A DNA stretch of 64,000 nt from Streptomyces thermodiastaticus (GCF_014656135.1 NZ_BNBV01000005.1:62001-126000); one strand, 5' to 3'; positions 42,573 through 52,696 are shown, counted from the stretch's first letter. Numbers and translations: made by a program. Notes: a model not told the origin generated them from the sequence alone.

Positions 42573-43781
42573 CTACAGCCGGTGCGCCGCTCCCTGCGGT
42601 GCCGCGCCCCGGGTGTCCAGGAGCAGCTGGGCCTTCACCGACAGTCCCTGCAGGTCGTAGGTGCGGTGGTGCTGGAGCAGGATCGTCAGGTCGGCCTCGG
42701 CGACCGCCTCGTACAGCGCGTCCGCGCGCGGGACGGGGCGGTCCTCGATGCTCCACGCGGGCACGTACGGGTCGTGGTAGCTGACCGAGGCGCCCAGGCC
42801 GGTCAGGCGCTCGGCGATCTCCTCGGCCGGTGTGCCCTGCAGGTCGGCGAGGTCCGGCTTGTAGGTGACGCCGAGCAGCAGGACGCGGGCGCCGCGCGCG
42901 GACTTGCCGTGCTCGTTCAGGAGCGTGGCGGCGCGCTGGACGACGTAGCGCGGCATACGGCTGTTGACCTTCCGGGCCAGCTCCACCATGCGCAGGCCGC
43001 GGCCCGTGGGGCCGGACAGATCCTGGGGGACGCCGTGGCCGCCGACACCGGGGCCGGGCCGGAAGGCCTGGAAGCCGAACGGCTTCGTCTCCGCGCAGCG
43101 CACCACGTCCCACAGGTCCACGCCCAGCTCGTGACAGAGCACGGCCATCTCGTTGACGAGGGCGATGTTCACATGCCGGTAGTTGGTCTCGAGCAGCTGC
43201 ACGGTCTCGGCCTCGCGCAGCCCGCGGGCGCGCACCACCTTGTCGGTGAGCCGGCTGTAGAACGCGGCCGCCGATTCGGTGCAGGCAGGGGTGAGACCGC
43301 CGATCACCTTCGGGGTGTTGGCCGGGGTGAAGGCACGGTTGCCGGGGTCGACGCGGCTGGGGGAGTGGGCGAGGTGGAAGTCCCGGCCCGCGATAAGGCC
43401 CGAGCTCTGTTCCAGCAGCGGCCGCAGGAAGGTCTCGGTGGTGCCCGGCAGCACGGGTGACTCCAGGATCACCGTGGTGTGCGGGCGCAGATGCCCGGCA
43501 AGCGCGCGGGCGGCCGTCTCCAGCTGGCTCAGGTCCAGGCCGCCGTCCGCGGCGGGCGGGGTGGGCGCGCAGATCACGACGGTGCGCACCCGGCCCAGCG
43601 CTGCCGGGTCGGTGGCGGGCCGGAAGCCTCCCGCGAGCATCCGGCGCAGTTCGGCGGGGCTGAGGGTGCCGGGCTCCTCCCCGGTGTGGTAGCCGAGCGT
43701 GGGGATGCCGGCGGCGACGGCGGCCTGGGCCAGGGGCAGGCCGAGTGGACCGAGTCCGATGACGGCGAGATCTGCGGGCAT
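42573..43781 (-). CDS. nucleotide-sugar dehydrogenase homologue with altered active site
   Basis: 402 residues resembling UDP-N-acetylmannosaminuronate or UDP-glucose dehydrogenases: NAD fold DLAVIGLGPLGLPLAQAAV, FHLAHSPSRVDPG (like the family FxxSPERxxPG), HVNIALVNEMAVL, GPGVGGH, and GVTYKPDLADLQGTPAEEI. At the catalytic loop, where the family reads GGHC, this protein reads GGHG (Gly250, codon GGC). The conserved Lys of the KLxxN segment also appears replaced (VQLLETN). It may be catalytically dead or have another role. ATG 43781. Confidence 0.8.
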   Translation of the reverse strand: MPADLAVIGLGPLGLPLAQAAVAAGIPTLGYHTGEEPGTLSPAELRRMLAGGFRPATDPAALGRVRTVVICAPTPPAADGGLDLSQLETAARALAGHLRPHTTVILESPVLPGTTETFLRPLLEQSSGLIAGRDFHLAHSPSRVDPGNRAFTPANTPKVIGGLTPACTESAAAFYSRLTDKVVRARGLREAETVQLLETNYRHVNIALVNEMAVLCHELGVDLWDVVRCAETKPFGFQAFRPGPGVGGHGVPQDLSGPTGRGLRMVELARKVNSRMPRYVVQRAATLLNEHGKSARGARVLLLGVTYKPDLADLQGTPAEEIAERLTGLGASVSYHDPYVPAWSIEDRPVPRADALYEAVAEADLTILLQHHRTYDLQGLSVKAQLLLDTRGAAPQGAAHRL

Positions 43782-44069
43782 GGCGTGGGCCGTCCTTCCC
43801 AGTGACCGAGGCGGGGCAGGCGCGCAAGCCCTGGCGGCAGGGCGAGCGAGTGCACTGTCAGACTAGGAGTAAATATGACCGTTATGTGGCATTGACCTGC
43901 GTGTTTCCGGGTGAACCGACCCGAGTTGTCCACAGCCCGGGAGTGAGTGGTGGCTGAAGGCGGGCAAGACGGTGACAATCAGGGCAGGAGGGAAACGCGG
44001 GCCCGTCCGTGAGAGGGACGGGCCTCGTCCGACGAGTGCGGCCGGCGCGACACACAGCGGGAGGCGGCA

Positions 44070-45776
44070 GTGAGGACAGCGACACTCGGGCCGGCGCAGC
44101 GCGCCGCGTCCTTGGCGGACATGGCCGGACAGGAGCTGGACATCCTGGTCGTGGGCGGCGGAGTGGTCGGCGCGGGCACGGCCCTGGACGCCGCCACCCG
44201 CGGCCTGAACACCGGACTGGTCGAGGCCCGCGACTGGGCCTCGGGCACCTCCAGCCGCTCCAGCAAGCTGATCCACGGCGGACTGCGCTACCTGGAGATG
44301 CTGGACTTCGCGCTGGTGCGCGAGGCCCTCAAGGAGCGCGGCCTGCTGCTGGAGAGGCTGGCACCGCACCTGGTCAGGCCGGTGCCGTTCCTGTACCCGC
44401 TGCGGCACCGCGCCTGGGAGCGGCTGTACGCGGGCTCGGGCGTCGCCCTCTACGACGCGATGTCGCTGGCCCGCGGGCACGGCCGCGGCCTGCCCCTGCA
44501 CCGTCACCTGACCCGCCGTCACGCCCTGCGCATAGCCCCCTGTCTGAAGAAGGACGCTCTCGTCGGCGCCCTGCAGTACTACGACGCGCGGGTGGACGAC
44601 GCCCGCTTCGTGGTGGCCCTGGTGCGCACCGCCGTGTCCTACGGTGCCAAGGCGGCCAACCGAGCCCGCGTCACCGGCTTCCTGCGCGAGGGCGAACGGG
44701 TCGTCGGCGCCCGGGTGCAGGACGTGGAGACCGGTGAGGACTACGACATCCGCGCCCAGCAGGTCGTCAACGCCACCGGGGTGTGGACCGACGACACCCA
44801 GGCCATGGTCGGCGAGCGCGGCCAGTTCCACGTCCGTGCCTCCAAGGGCATCCACCTGGTCGTGCCGCGGGACCGCATCAGCTCCTCCACCGGGCTCATC
44901 CTGCGCACCGAGACGTCCGTGCTGTTCGTCATCCCCTGGGGACGGCACTGGATCGTCGGCACCACCGACACCGACTGGGACCTGGACAAGGCCCACCCCG
45001 CGGCCTCCAGCGCCGACATCGACTACCTGCTCAACCGGGTGAACTCGGTGCTCGCGGTGCCGCTCACCCGGGACGACGTGGAGGGCGTGTACGCGGGACT
45101 CAGGCCGCTGCTGGCCGGCGAGTCCGACGCCACCAGCAAGCTCTCCCGCGAGCACACCGTGGCCCACCCCGTGCCCGGCCTGGTCGTGGTGGCCGGCGGC
45201 AAGTACACCACCTACCGGGTGATGGCCAAGGACGCCGTCGACGAGGCGGTGCACGGCCTGGACATGCGGGTCGCCGACTGCGTCACCGAGGAGGTGCCGC
45301 TGCTGGGCGCCGAGGGCTACCGGGCGCTGTGGAACGCACGGGCACGCATCGCCGCCCGCGCCGGCCTGCACGTGGTGCGCGTGGAACACCTGCTCAACCG
45401 GTACGGCTCGGCCGTGCCGGAGGTGCTCGGCCTCGTCGCCGAGGACCCGTCGCTGGGCGACCCCCTGCAGGGCGCCGACGACTATCTGCGCGCCGAGGTC
45501 GTCTACGCCGCCTCCCACGAGGGCGCCCGCCACCTCGACGACGTCCTGACCCGGCGCACCCGCATATCCATCGAGACCTTCGACCGGGGCACGCGCAGCG
45601 CCCGCGAGGCCGCCGAGCTGATGGCACCCGTGCTGGGCTGGGACGCGGACCAGGTCGAGCGCGAGGTGGAGCACTACCACAAGCGCGTCGAGGCCGAGCG
45701 GGAGTCGCAGCGCCAGCCCGACGATCTCACCGCCGACGCCGCACGCCTGGGCGCACCGGACATCGTGCCGCTGTAG
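44070..45776 (+). CDS. glpD: glycerol-3-phosphate dehydrogenase (FAD)
   Basis: Aerobic membrane-associated enzyme that oxidises glycerol-3-phosphate to dihydroxyacetone phosphate, feeding electrons to the quinone pool. The 568-residue protein has the FAD motif DILVVGGGVVGAGTALDAATRG, GTSSRSSKLIHGGLRYLE, FVIPWGRHWIVGTTDTDWD, VAGGKYTTYRVMAKDAVD and a C-terminal regulatory domain. The GTG at 44070 follows GGGAGGCGGCA. The divergent gap to the dehydrogenase-like gene (43782-44069, 288 bases) holds no element I can name. The glycerol uptake genes glpF and glpK are not here. Confidence 0.95.
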   Translation: MRTATLGPAQRAASLADMAGQELDILVVGGGVVGAGTALDAATRGLNTGLVEARDWASGTSSRSSKLIHGGLRYLEMLDFALVREALKERGLLLERLAPHLVRPVPFLYPLRHRAWERLYAGSGVALYDAMSLARGHGRGLPLHRHLTRRHALRIAPCLKKDALVGALQYYDARVDDARFVVALVRTAVSYGAKAANRARVTGFLREGERVVGARVQDVETGEDYDIRAQQVVNATGVWTDDTQAMVGERGQFHVRASKGIHLVVPRDRISSSTGLILRTETSVLFVIPWGRHWIVGTTDTDWDLDKAHPAASSADIDYLLNRVNSVLAVPLTRDDVEGVYAGLRPLLAGESDATSKLSREHTVAHPVPGLVVVAGGKYTTYRVMAKDAVDEAVHGLDMRVADCVTEEVPLLGAEGYRALWNARARIAARAGLHVVRVEHLLNRYGSAVPEVLGLVAEDPSLGDPLQGADDYLRAEVVYAASHEGARHLDDVLTRRTRISIETFDRGTRSAREAAELMAPVLGWDADQVEREVEHYHKRVEAERESQRQPDDLTADAARLGAPDIVPL

Positions 45777-45788
45777 GCCGGCGCCCCG

Positions 45789-45831
45789 GGTGCGCCCCGG
45801 GGCACGTCCCCGACACGGCCCGGGGCGCACC
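45789..45831 (+). terminator. terminator after glpD
   Basis: Stem GGTGCGCCCCGGG (45789-45801) / CCCGGGGCGCACC (45819-45831), 13 bp. Confidence 0.75.
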
Positions 45832-46001
45832 GGGACCGCCGCGCGAAGCGCCCCCGCGCGGTCGACGCATGCTCACCGACCCGCCGTGTGTGGGCTGTTC
45901 AGCGGACACCAAAGGTGTCCCGAAGGCCACCCTGGGCGCCGAGCACTTGTCGCGTGAGAGACAATGGAGGCTCTGTCAGGGCGGGTTGCATGAGGGGACG
46001 C

Positions 46002-48014
46002 ATGTCGGAGGCGGAGCGGGCGGGGACTTCCCGTCAGGACACTCGTCAGGACACCACCGAGCGTCTTCTCGCCGGGCGGTACCGGCTGAAGGACGTGCTC
46101 GGCCGCGGCGGCATGGGCACGGTGTGGCGTGCCGAGGACGAGACCCTGGGCCGGACGGTGGCCGTCAAGGAGCTGAGGTTCCCGTCGAACATCGACGAGG
46201 AGGAGAAGCGGCGCCTGATCACGCGCACGCTGCGCGAGGCCAAGGCGATCGCGCGGATCCGCAACACCAGCGCGGTGACCGTCTTCGACGTCGTCGACGA
46301 GGACGACCGGCCGTGGATCGTCATGGAGCTGATCGAGGGCAAGTCGCTCGCCGAGGTCATCCGCGAGGACGGTGTCCTTCAGCCGCGGCGGGCCGCCGAG
46401 GTCGGGCTCGCGGTCCTCGACGTGCTGCGGTCGGCGCACCGCCAGGGGATCCTGCACCGCGACGTGAAGCCCTCCAACGTGCTCATCGCCGACGACGGCC
46501 GGGTCGTGCTCACCGACTTCGGCATCGCCCAGGTCGAGGGCGACCCGTCCATCACCTCCACCGGCATGCTGGTCGGCGCGCCCTCCTACATCGCCCCGGA
46601 GCGCGCCCGCGGCCACAAGCCCGGCCCGGCCGCCGACCTGTGGTCGCTCGGCGGCCTGCTGTACGCGGCCGTGGAGGGCGCGCCCCCCTACGACAAGGGG
46701 TCGGCGATCGCCACGCTGACGGCGGTGATGACCGAGCCGCTGGAGGAGCCGAAGAACGCCGGCCCGCTGCGCGACGTCATCTGCGGCCTGCTGACCAAGG
46801 ACCCGGAGAAGCGTCTCGACGACGCCGGCGCCCGGGCCCTGCTCAACGCCGTCATCGACGCGCCCGACCCGGCGGAGCCCGGGCCTAAGCCGCCCGCGGA
46901 CGCCACGAAGGTGGTGCCGCTGCCCGCGCAGCCGGACCCGCGCGGCGACGAGGGCCGCACGGGCACGGGCGCCGCTTCCGCCGGCGGGCGGAGCGAGGAG
47001 GAGGCCGACCGGCTGCGCGGCGCCCTGCGCTCCGTGCGCAAGGCCGCCGCCGCGTCCAGCACGGCCTCCCGGGAACGCGGTGAGCCGGCGGCGGTGGCCG
47101 GGGCGGCCTCCTCCGCCGCCGCGGCCAAGGGCGGCACCGGCACCCGTACGGCCTCCGCGGGCGGCACGCAGACCGGCCGCAGCGGCGGCGGATGGCCCGT
47201 GGTGCCGCCGCCGGACCTGGACCTGGACCTGCCGCCGCGGCAGGCGCCCCGCGCGCCGCTGTCCGACGTGGTGTCGAAGCGGACCCTGGTGGCCGTCGCC
47301 GTGGTCGTGGTGCTCGCCGTGATCGGCACGGTGCTCGCCCTCACCCTCGGCGGCGACGACGAGGGCGGCGAGCCGGGCGCCGCACCCACCGCGGCCGCCG
47401 CCTCCGTGGGCGGCACGACCGGGGACAAGGCCGGCGGCAGCCACCCCGACGGCCGGAACAGCGGACCCGCGACGGCGGCCGGCGACGCACAGGGCTCGCC
47501 CGGCGCGGCCTCGTCCGCCGCCGCCCCGGACCAGGACTCCTCCGGCGAGGAGTCCTCCGACGACGACGGGGAGGACGGCGTGAGCACGCACCGCGGCGCT
47601 CAGGGCTACTCCATCGGACTGCCCGAGGGCTGGTCGTACGCCGAGTCGGACTCCGCCGGGGACCGCTTCACCGGCCCTGGCGGGCAGAAACTGCTCGTCG
47701 CCTGGACCTCCACGCCCAAGGACGACCCTGTGGCCGACTGGAAGAACCAGGAGCGCTACATGGTCCGCAAGCAGTACCACCGCATCCGCATCGAGAAGAC
47801 CGACTACCGCGGCTGGAACACGGCCGACTGGGAGTTCACCTACGTCGACGGCGGTACCGAGTACCGCACCGTGGACCGGGGCTTCGTGGTGAACGACCAC
47901 CAGGGCTACGCCCTGATGTACACGGCCAAGGCCGACGACTGGGACGACGACCTGCGGCGCGACACCTGGCGCACGCTCACGAAGTCGTTCCAACCCAAGG
48001 GCGCGGGCAAATAG
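46002..48014 (+). CDS. membrane Ser/Thr protein kinase 1 of the array
   Basis: Receptor-type Hanks kinase of 670 residues. Kinase domain about 25-290: glycine loop GRGGMGTVW, K56 in VAVKEL, catalytic D154 in LHRDVKPSN, D172 in TDFGIA, and the APE motif IAPERA. The kinase is followed by an Ala/Gly/Pro-rich linker, a transmembrane helix at about 428-450 (LVAVAVVVVLAVIGTVLAL) and an extracellular domain of about 145 residues starting GAQGYSIGLPEGWSYAES. The ATG at 46002 has AGGGGA upstream; an ATG at 45990 would add four residues. First of four tandem receptor genes with related ectodomains. Confidence 0.92.
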   Translation: MSEAERAGTSRQDTRQDTTERLLAGRYRLKDVLGRGGMGTVWRAEDETLGRTVAVKELRFPSNIDEEEKRRLITRTLREAKAIARIRNTSAVTVFDVVDEDDRPWIVMELIEGKSLAEVIREDGVLQPRRAAEVGLAVLDVLRSAHRQGILHRDVKPSNVLIADDGRVVLTDFGIAQVEGDPSITSTGMLVGAPSYIAPERARGHKPGPAADLWSLGGLLYAAVEGAPPYDKGSAIATLTAVMTEPLEEPKNAGPLRDVICGLLTKDPEKRLDDAGARALLNAVIDAPDPAEPGPKPPADATKVVPLPAQPDPRGDEGRTGTGAASAGGRSEEEADRLRGALRSVRKAAAASSTASRERGEPAAVAGAASSAAAAKGGTGTRTASAGGTQTGRSGGGWPVVPPPDLDLDLPPRQAPRAPLSDVVSKRTLVAVAVVVVLAVIGTVLALTLGGDDEGGEPGAAPTAAAASVGGTTGDKAGGSHPDGRNSGPATAAGDAQGSPGAASSAAAPDQDSSGEESSDDDGEDGVSTHRGAQGYSIGLPEGWSYAESDSAGDRFTGPGGQKLLVAWTSTPKDDPVADWKNQERYMVRKQYHRIRIEKTDYRGWNTADWEFTYVDGGTEYRTVDRGFVVNDHQGYALMYTAKADDWDDDLRRDTWRTLTKSFQPKGAGK

Positions 48015-48078
48015 GACGCCGGGCGCGGGCGAGGAGGACGCGCCGGGCGCGGGCACGGAGGACGCCGGGCGCGGGTCC
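48014..48078. repeat. three imperfect GC-rich direct repeats after kinase 1
   Basis: GGACGC(GC)CGGGCGCGGG begins at 48014, 48036 and 48060, spaced 22 and 24 bases. They fill the gap before the next gene. Confidence 0.65.
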
Positions 48079-48214
48079 TGGCCAGATACGGCAACCCGGC
48101 GGTGGGGGACCGCCTCGGCACGTATCGTGAGTGATTGCGCACCGTGAGCATGTGGGAAACGGGGCGCGTGGGGAGAAGGAACCGACCGGCCGTGCGGCAC
48201 CGGGGGAGGGCGAC

Positions 48215-50770
48215 GTGGACGACTACGCGGGCCGGGTTCTCGCCGGCCGCTACCGGCTGCCGCTGCCTTCGTCCGACGCGTACGAACTGACCGAGACCCG
48301 CGCCTTCGACACCTACAGCGGACAGGAGGTCATGCTGCGGCAGGTGCCGCTGCCGGAGGTCGTCGAGGCGGAGGTGCTCGACGCCGACGGGCTGCCCGAC
48401 GGCTTCACCGCCCGCGACGGCGCCACCTGGCGGCTTCCCGCACCCGCCCGTGACACGGCCGTGCCGCGGGGGCGCGGCCCGGCGGCCCGGCAGCCCGCCG
48501 ATCCGGCCGTGCGGCGGGCCGTCGAGGCGGCGCAGGCCGCCGCCCGGATCCCCGACCATCCCCGTCTGGACCAGGTCTTCGACGTGTTCACGGAGGGTGG
48601 TTCGCTGTGGATCGCCAGTGAACTGGTCGCCGCACGCCCGCTGGCGGCACTGCTCGACGAGGGTCCGCTGACGCCGTACCGGGCGGCCGAGGTCGCCTCC
48701 GATCTCCTCATGGCGTTGCGGGTGCTGCACGGCCACGGCTGGGTGCACCGCAACATCACCCCCCGCACGGTCCTGGTCTGCGACGACGGCCGGGTGATAC
48801 TCAGCGGCCTCGCGGTCGGCGCGGCCGAGGAGGCGCTGTGCGGATACGACCCCGTGCCGGACGACCAGGCCGGCGACCCGGCCGGGCACGGGCAGCCCGC
48901 GGGCGATCCGGCGGCCGGCGGGCCCACCGGGGCGGGCCTCGCCCCGTGGGAGGCCGGACCGCAGCCGGGACAGCCGTCCGGCCCCGCCCCCGCCGCGACG
49001 GACCCCGAGGCCGCGCGGCGGGCCGCGATCCAGGCACGCCAGGCCGCCGACGCGCTGCCGCCGGCTCCCGGACGCACCGGCCCGGGGCAGGGGCCGGGCC
49101 CGGTCGCGGGAGTCCCGCCGCACAGCAGCGACATCCGCGCGGCCCGCGCCGACGCCATCGCCGCCTACCGCGAGGGCGCACGTGCCGCGGCCCGCGCCCA
49201 GGCGGCCCGGCAGGCCGGGTTCCCGGCCGTCCCCGGCGCCCGGCAGCCCGCCGAGGACGAGACCCGTCTCGTACCGCCGGGCCGGATCACCGACCCGTAC
49301 GGCGTCCGGGAGACCGCCGGGCACCGCCGGCCGGTTGCTCCCGCCGCGGAACGCGAGGGCACCGCGGCCGCACCGGGCGCCGCCGCGGCCCGCCCGCAGG
49401 GCGGCGCCGCCGGCCACGGCACCGCGGACACCGTCGTGGACCGGGCCTTTGCCGCGCAGCACGGCGTCCCCGCCGCGCGGCCCGCGCCCGCCGGCGACCG
49501 CACGGGCGCCCCGGCCGGGCGCGGCCCGGCCACCGCGCTGGACGCCGAACGGGCGCGCCAGGCACGCATGACCGTGGTGGGACCGGTGACCGAACGCTGG
49601 GCGCCGGAGCAGGCCGGCCCCGTGCACGCCAACTGGCAGCTGGCCGCGCCGGTCGGCCCCGCCACCGACCTGTGGGCGCTGGGCGCGCTGCTCTTCCGGG
49701 CCGTGCAGGGACACCCGCCGTACCCGGAGGAGTCGACCGCCGAGCTGGTGCAGATGGTGTGCGCCGAGCCGCCCGCGTTCGCCGAGGAGTGCGGCCCGCT
49801 CCGCCCCGTCGTGGAGTCGCTGCTGCGCCAGGACGCCACCGAACGCCCGGACGTCGAGGAACTCGCGGGCTGGCTGCGCTCGCTGGTGCGGTCCGCGCCC
49901 GAGCCGGAGGCCGGCACCCACGTGGTCGCCGCGCCGCCGCCCGAGGCCACGGGCCGGCTGCCGGTGGTGCGCCGGCGCGGCGAACTGGTGCGCCGTCGGC
50001 GCGCCCAGGTGCCCGCCCACCACGGCCGGCACAAGCGGGCCGGACGACCGGCAGGCTCCCCGCGCCGCCTCGGCCGCGTCCTGCTTCTGCTGATCCTGCT
50101 GCTGGTGGCCGGAGCCCTCGCCTACGCGATGCTGTTCATGCCCAAGGCCGGACAGGACGGCGCGGCCGGCTCCGGCCCCGTCGGCAGCGCCGGGCAGGCG
50201 AGCCCCGTCCCGTCGTCCTCCGGGCACGGCGAGGACGACGCGGCAGCCGCACCCGGAGGAAGCGGTGCGGCCCGGTCCTCGCACTCCGCCCAGGCCCGCA
50301 GCACCGGCACCGAACTCGCCCACGGATACGCCCTGCGCGAGGACCCCGCCGGCTTCCAGATCGCCCTGCCCGAGAACTTCAGCCGCACCCCGGGCAGTGG
50401 CCCGGACCAGGTGGTCTACGCCCACGGCGACTTCCGGCTGATCGTGGTCCCGGGGCGGGACAGCGCGGCCGAGTTCGGCAGCGACCCGATGGTCTACCAG
50501 CGGGAGAAGGAAGGCGAGCTGCGCCCCTACCGCGAATCCAGCTGGGCCACCTCCTCCGGCCTGCGGACCATCCAGGTCGGCGGCACCACCATGGCCGAGG
50601 GCCAGTTCACCTGGACGGGCGGCGACGGCCGCGAGCTGTTCGTGCGCAACGCGGCCATCCTGCTCGACGGCCGCTACCACGTGGTGCAGGTACGCGGCCC
50701 CGAGTCCCAGCGCGACGAGGTGAACAGCCTGTACGAACAGGCCCAGAGCACCTACCGGTTCACCGGCTGA
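48215..50770 (+). CDS. membrane pseudokinase with a long activation-segment insert
   Basis: 851 residues from the GTG at 48215 (GGGGGAGG upstream; an in-frame GTG at 48131 would add 28). The protein has a kinase-like fold, but every catalytic position is lost: no glycine loop, the lysine strand reads EVMLRQVPL, the catalytic loop reads HRNIT (N180 for Asp), and the DFG reads SGL (197-199). Between SGL and the retained APE (463-465) lies an insert of about 260 residues rich in Ala, Pro and Arg. A transmembrane helix (about 621-641, LLLLILLLVAGALAYAMLF) and an ectodomain starting AGFQIALPENFSRTPG follow. Probably a non-catalytic partner of its neighbours. Confidence 0.88.
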   Translation: MDDYAGRVLAGRYRLPLPSSDAYELTETRAFDTYSGQEVMLRQVPLPEVVEAEVLDADGLPDGFTARDGATWRLPAPARDTAVPRGRGPAARQPADPAVRRAVEAAQAAARIPDHPRLDQVFDVFTEGGSLWIASELVAARPLAALLDEGPLTPYRAAEVASDLLMALRVLHGHGWVHRNITPRTVLVCDDGRVILSGLAVGAAEEALCGYDPVPDDQAGDPAGHGQPAGDPAAGGPTGAGLAPWEAGPQPGQPSGPAPAATDPEAARRAAIQARQAADALPPAPGRTGPGQGPGPVAGVPPHSSDIRAARADAIAAYREGARAAARAQAARQAGFPAVPGARQPAEDETRLVPPGRITDPYGVRETAGHRRPVAPAAEREGTAAAPGAAAARPQGGAAGHGTADTVVDRAFAAQHGVPAARPAPAGDRTGAPAGRGPATALDAERARQARMTVVGPVTERWAPEQAGPVHANWQLAAPVGPATDLWALGALLFRAVQGHPPYPEESTAELVQMVCAEPPAFAEECGPLRPVVESLLRQDATERPDVEELAGWLRSLVRSAPEPEAGTHVVAAPPPEATGRLPVVRRRGELVRRRRAQVPAHHGRHKRAGRPAGSPRRLGRVLLLLILLLVAGALAYAMLFMPKAGQDGAAGSGPVGSAGQASPVPSSSGHGEDDAAAAPGGSGAARSSHSAQARSTGTELAHGYALREDPAGFQIALPENFSRTPGSGPDQVVYAHGDFRLIVVPGRDSAAEFGSDPMVYQREKEGELRPYRESSWATSSGLRTIQVGGTTMAEGQFTWTGGDGRELFVRNAAILLDGRYHVVQVRGPESQRDEVNSLYEQAQSTYRFTG

Positions 50771-50907
50771 CCTTCCCAACAGTCGTACTCGGCACAGCTT
50801 GTGACACCGTCTCCGTCCGTCACAGTGGTGTCTCCATGGGACCCCGGCGGTTCCCCGCCGGCACACCGGTCCTTACGCTGGCCCTGTCAAGAACTATGCG
50901 GGGCAAC

Positions 50908-52590
50908 GTGAATCAGACGCAGGGCCTGCTGCTCGCGGGCCGCTACCGGCTCGCCGAGTCCATCGGCAGCGGCGGCATGGGGCGCGTGTGGCGCGCACAC
51001 GACGAGGTGCTGCACCGCGAGGTCGCCATCAAGGAGTTGACCGCCGCTCTCTACGTGTCCGAGAGCGACCAGGCGGTTCTTCTCGCACGCACGAGGGCGG
51101 AGGCCCGCGCCGCGGCGCGGATCAACCACTCCGCCGTGGTCACGGTGCACGACGTGCTGGAGCACGACAGCCGTCCGTGGATCGTGATGGAACTGGTCGA
51201 GGGGCGCTCCCTGGCCGACGCGATCAAGGAGCAGGGGCGGGTGGAGCCCGCCGAGGCCGCCCGGGTCGGGCTGTGGGTGCTGCGCGCCCTGCGCGCCGCC
51301 CACAAGGCCGGGGTCCTGCACCGCGACGTCAAGCCCGCCAACGTCCTGCTGGCCCACGACGGCCGCGTGCTGCTGACCGACTTCGGCATCGCGCAGATCG
51401 AGGGCGACTCCACCATCACCCGCACCGGCGAGGTCGTCGGCTCCGTCGACTACCTGGCCCCCGAGCGTGTCCGCGGCCACGACCCCGGGCCCGCCTCCGA
51501 CCTGTGGGCGCTGGGCGCCACGCTGTACACCGCGGTGGAGGGCCTGTCGCCGTTCCGCCGTACCTCGCCGCTCACCACCATGCAGGCGGTCGTCGACGAG
51601 GAACCCGCCGAGCCGCGGCACGCCGGCCCGCTCGGCCCCGTCATCACCGCGCTGCTGCGCAAGGACCCGACGGCGCGCCCGGACGCGGCGACGGCCGAGC
51701 GGATGCTCGCCGAGGCCGCGCAGGGACGCCGGCCCGAGGCCAGGGCATCCATACCCGCGCAGCCCACCGGCACCGAGCCGGCGCCCGCGCCCCACTCCGG
51801 CGCCGCCCCGGCCGGCGGAGGAACCTCCCCGTACGACGGCCCCACGCGACCCGACGGAGCCGGCCGGCGGTTCGAGAGCGGCACGACGCCCTACCAGCCT
51901 GCGCCCGCGCCGTCCGGCACCGCCGGGCCCGGCCGCCGCCGCAGACGCCATGTCGTCCTCGCGCTCGTGCTGGCCGCGCTCCTGGGCGGAGGAGCCGCGG
52001 TGGTGCTGCAGAAGTGGCAGGACGGCCGGGGCGGCACGGCCGGGACGGCGGCCACCTCACCGCCCGCCTCGTCCCCCGCGCACGGCACGGACGCCACGCC
52101 CGGCAGCGACGCCGCGAGCAGCCTCCCGGCCGGCTGGGTGCGCAGACACGACCCGTTCGGCTTCAGCATCGCCGTGCCCGGCGAGAACTGGCAGCGGGTG
52201 GTGTCCGACGCGGACCTCCACCAGGTCGACTACACACCGGACGGCGGACGGCACTTCATCCGCATCGCCGTCGACGACTCGCCGGACTTCCCCACCGCGC
52301 ACGACCACCAGCTCGACCTGGAGGAGCAGCTGCACCGGCTGGTCGACTACCAGCGCATCACCCTGAAGGCCGACACCTTCCGCGACCGGCCGGGATCGTT
52401 GTGGGAGTACACCTGGACGTCGCTGCCCAAGGACGGTTTCGCGGGGCCGCGGCGCGCCGTCGAGGAGATGTACTACTCGCGCGACAACGTCGAGTATGCG
52501 ATCTACATGTCCGGGCCCGCCGACGACTGGCCGGCCACCGAGGAGCAGTTCCAGCAGGTGCTCATGAGCTGGCAGCCCGACGGGACCTGA
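50908..52590 (+). CDS. membrane Ser/Thr protein kinase 2 of the array
   Basis: 560 residues from the GTG at 50908 (an ATG at 50896 would add four). Kinase domain about 10-270 with GSGGMGRVW, K42 in VAIKEL, D140 in LHRDVKPANV and D158 in TDFGIAQIEG. A Pro/Ser linker follows, then a membrane helix at about 347-365 (VVLALVLAALLGGGAAVVL) and an ectodomain HDPFGFSIAVPGENWQRV of about 145 residues. All catalytic residues are present. It starts 138 bases after the pseudokinase. Confidence 0.9.
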   Translation: MNQTQGLLLAGRYRLAESIGSGGMGRVWRAHDEVLHREVAIKELTAALYVSESDQAVLLARTRAEARAAARINHSAVVTVHDVLEHDSRPWIVMELVEGRSLADAIKEQGRVEPAEAARVGLWVLRALRAAHKAGVLHRDVKPANVLLAHDGRVLLTDFGIAQIEGDSTITRTGEVVGSVDYLAPERVRGHDPGPASDLWALGATLYTAVEGLSPFRRTSPLTTMQAVVDEEPAEPRHAGPLGPVITALLRKDPTARPDAATAERMLAEAAQGRRPEARASIPAQPTGTEPAPAPHSGAAPAGGGTSPYDGPTRPDGAGRRFESGTTPYQPAPAPSGTAGPGRRRRRHVVLALVLAALLGGGAAVVLQKWQDGRGGTAGTAATSPPASSPAHGTDATPGSDAASSLPAGWVRRHDPFGFSIAVPGENWQRVVSDADLHQVDYTPDGGRHFIRIAVDDSPDFPTAHDHQLDLEEQLHRLVDYQRITLKADTFRDRPGSLWEYTWTSLPKDGFAGPRRAVEEMYYSRDNVEYAIYMSGPADDWPATEEQFQQVLMSWQPDGT

Positions 52591-52696
52591 CCGGGCGACG
52601 GACCGCCGGATCGCATCGTGCCGTCAGGTCACGGCTTCATGACCGCACGGCCGCCTCGGTGGAACCGGAAGCGCCGGTCACGCTATGCATGGACGT

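Noticed and set aside
41098..43827. Minus-strand frame of 909 codons over guaB3 and the dehydrogenase-like gene
   Set aside because: Shadow frame; the real minus-strand gene here is 42573-43781 in another frame.
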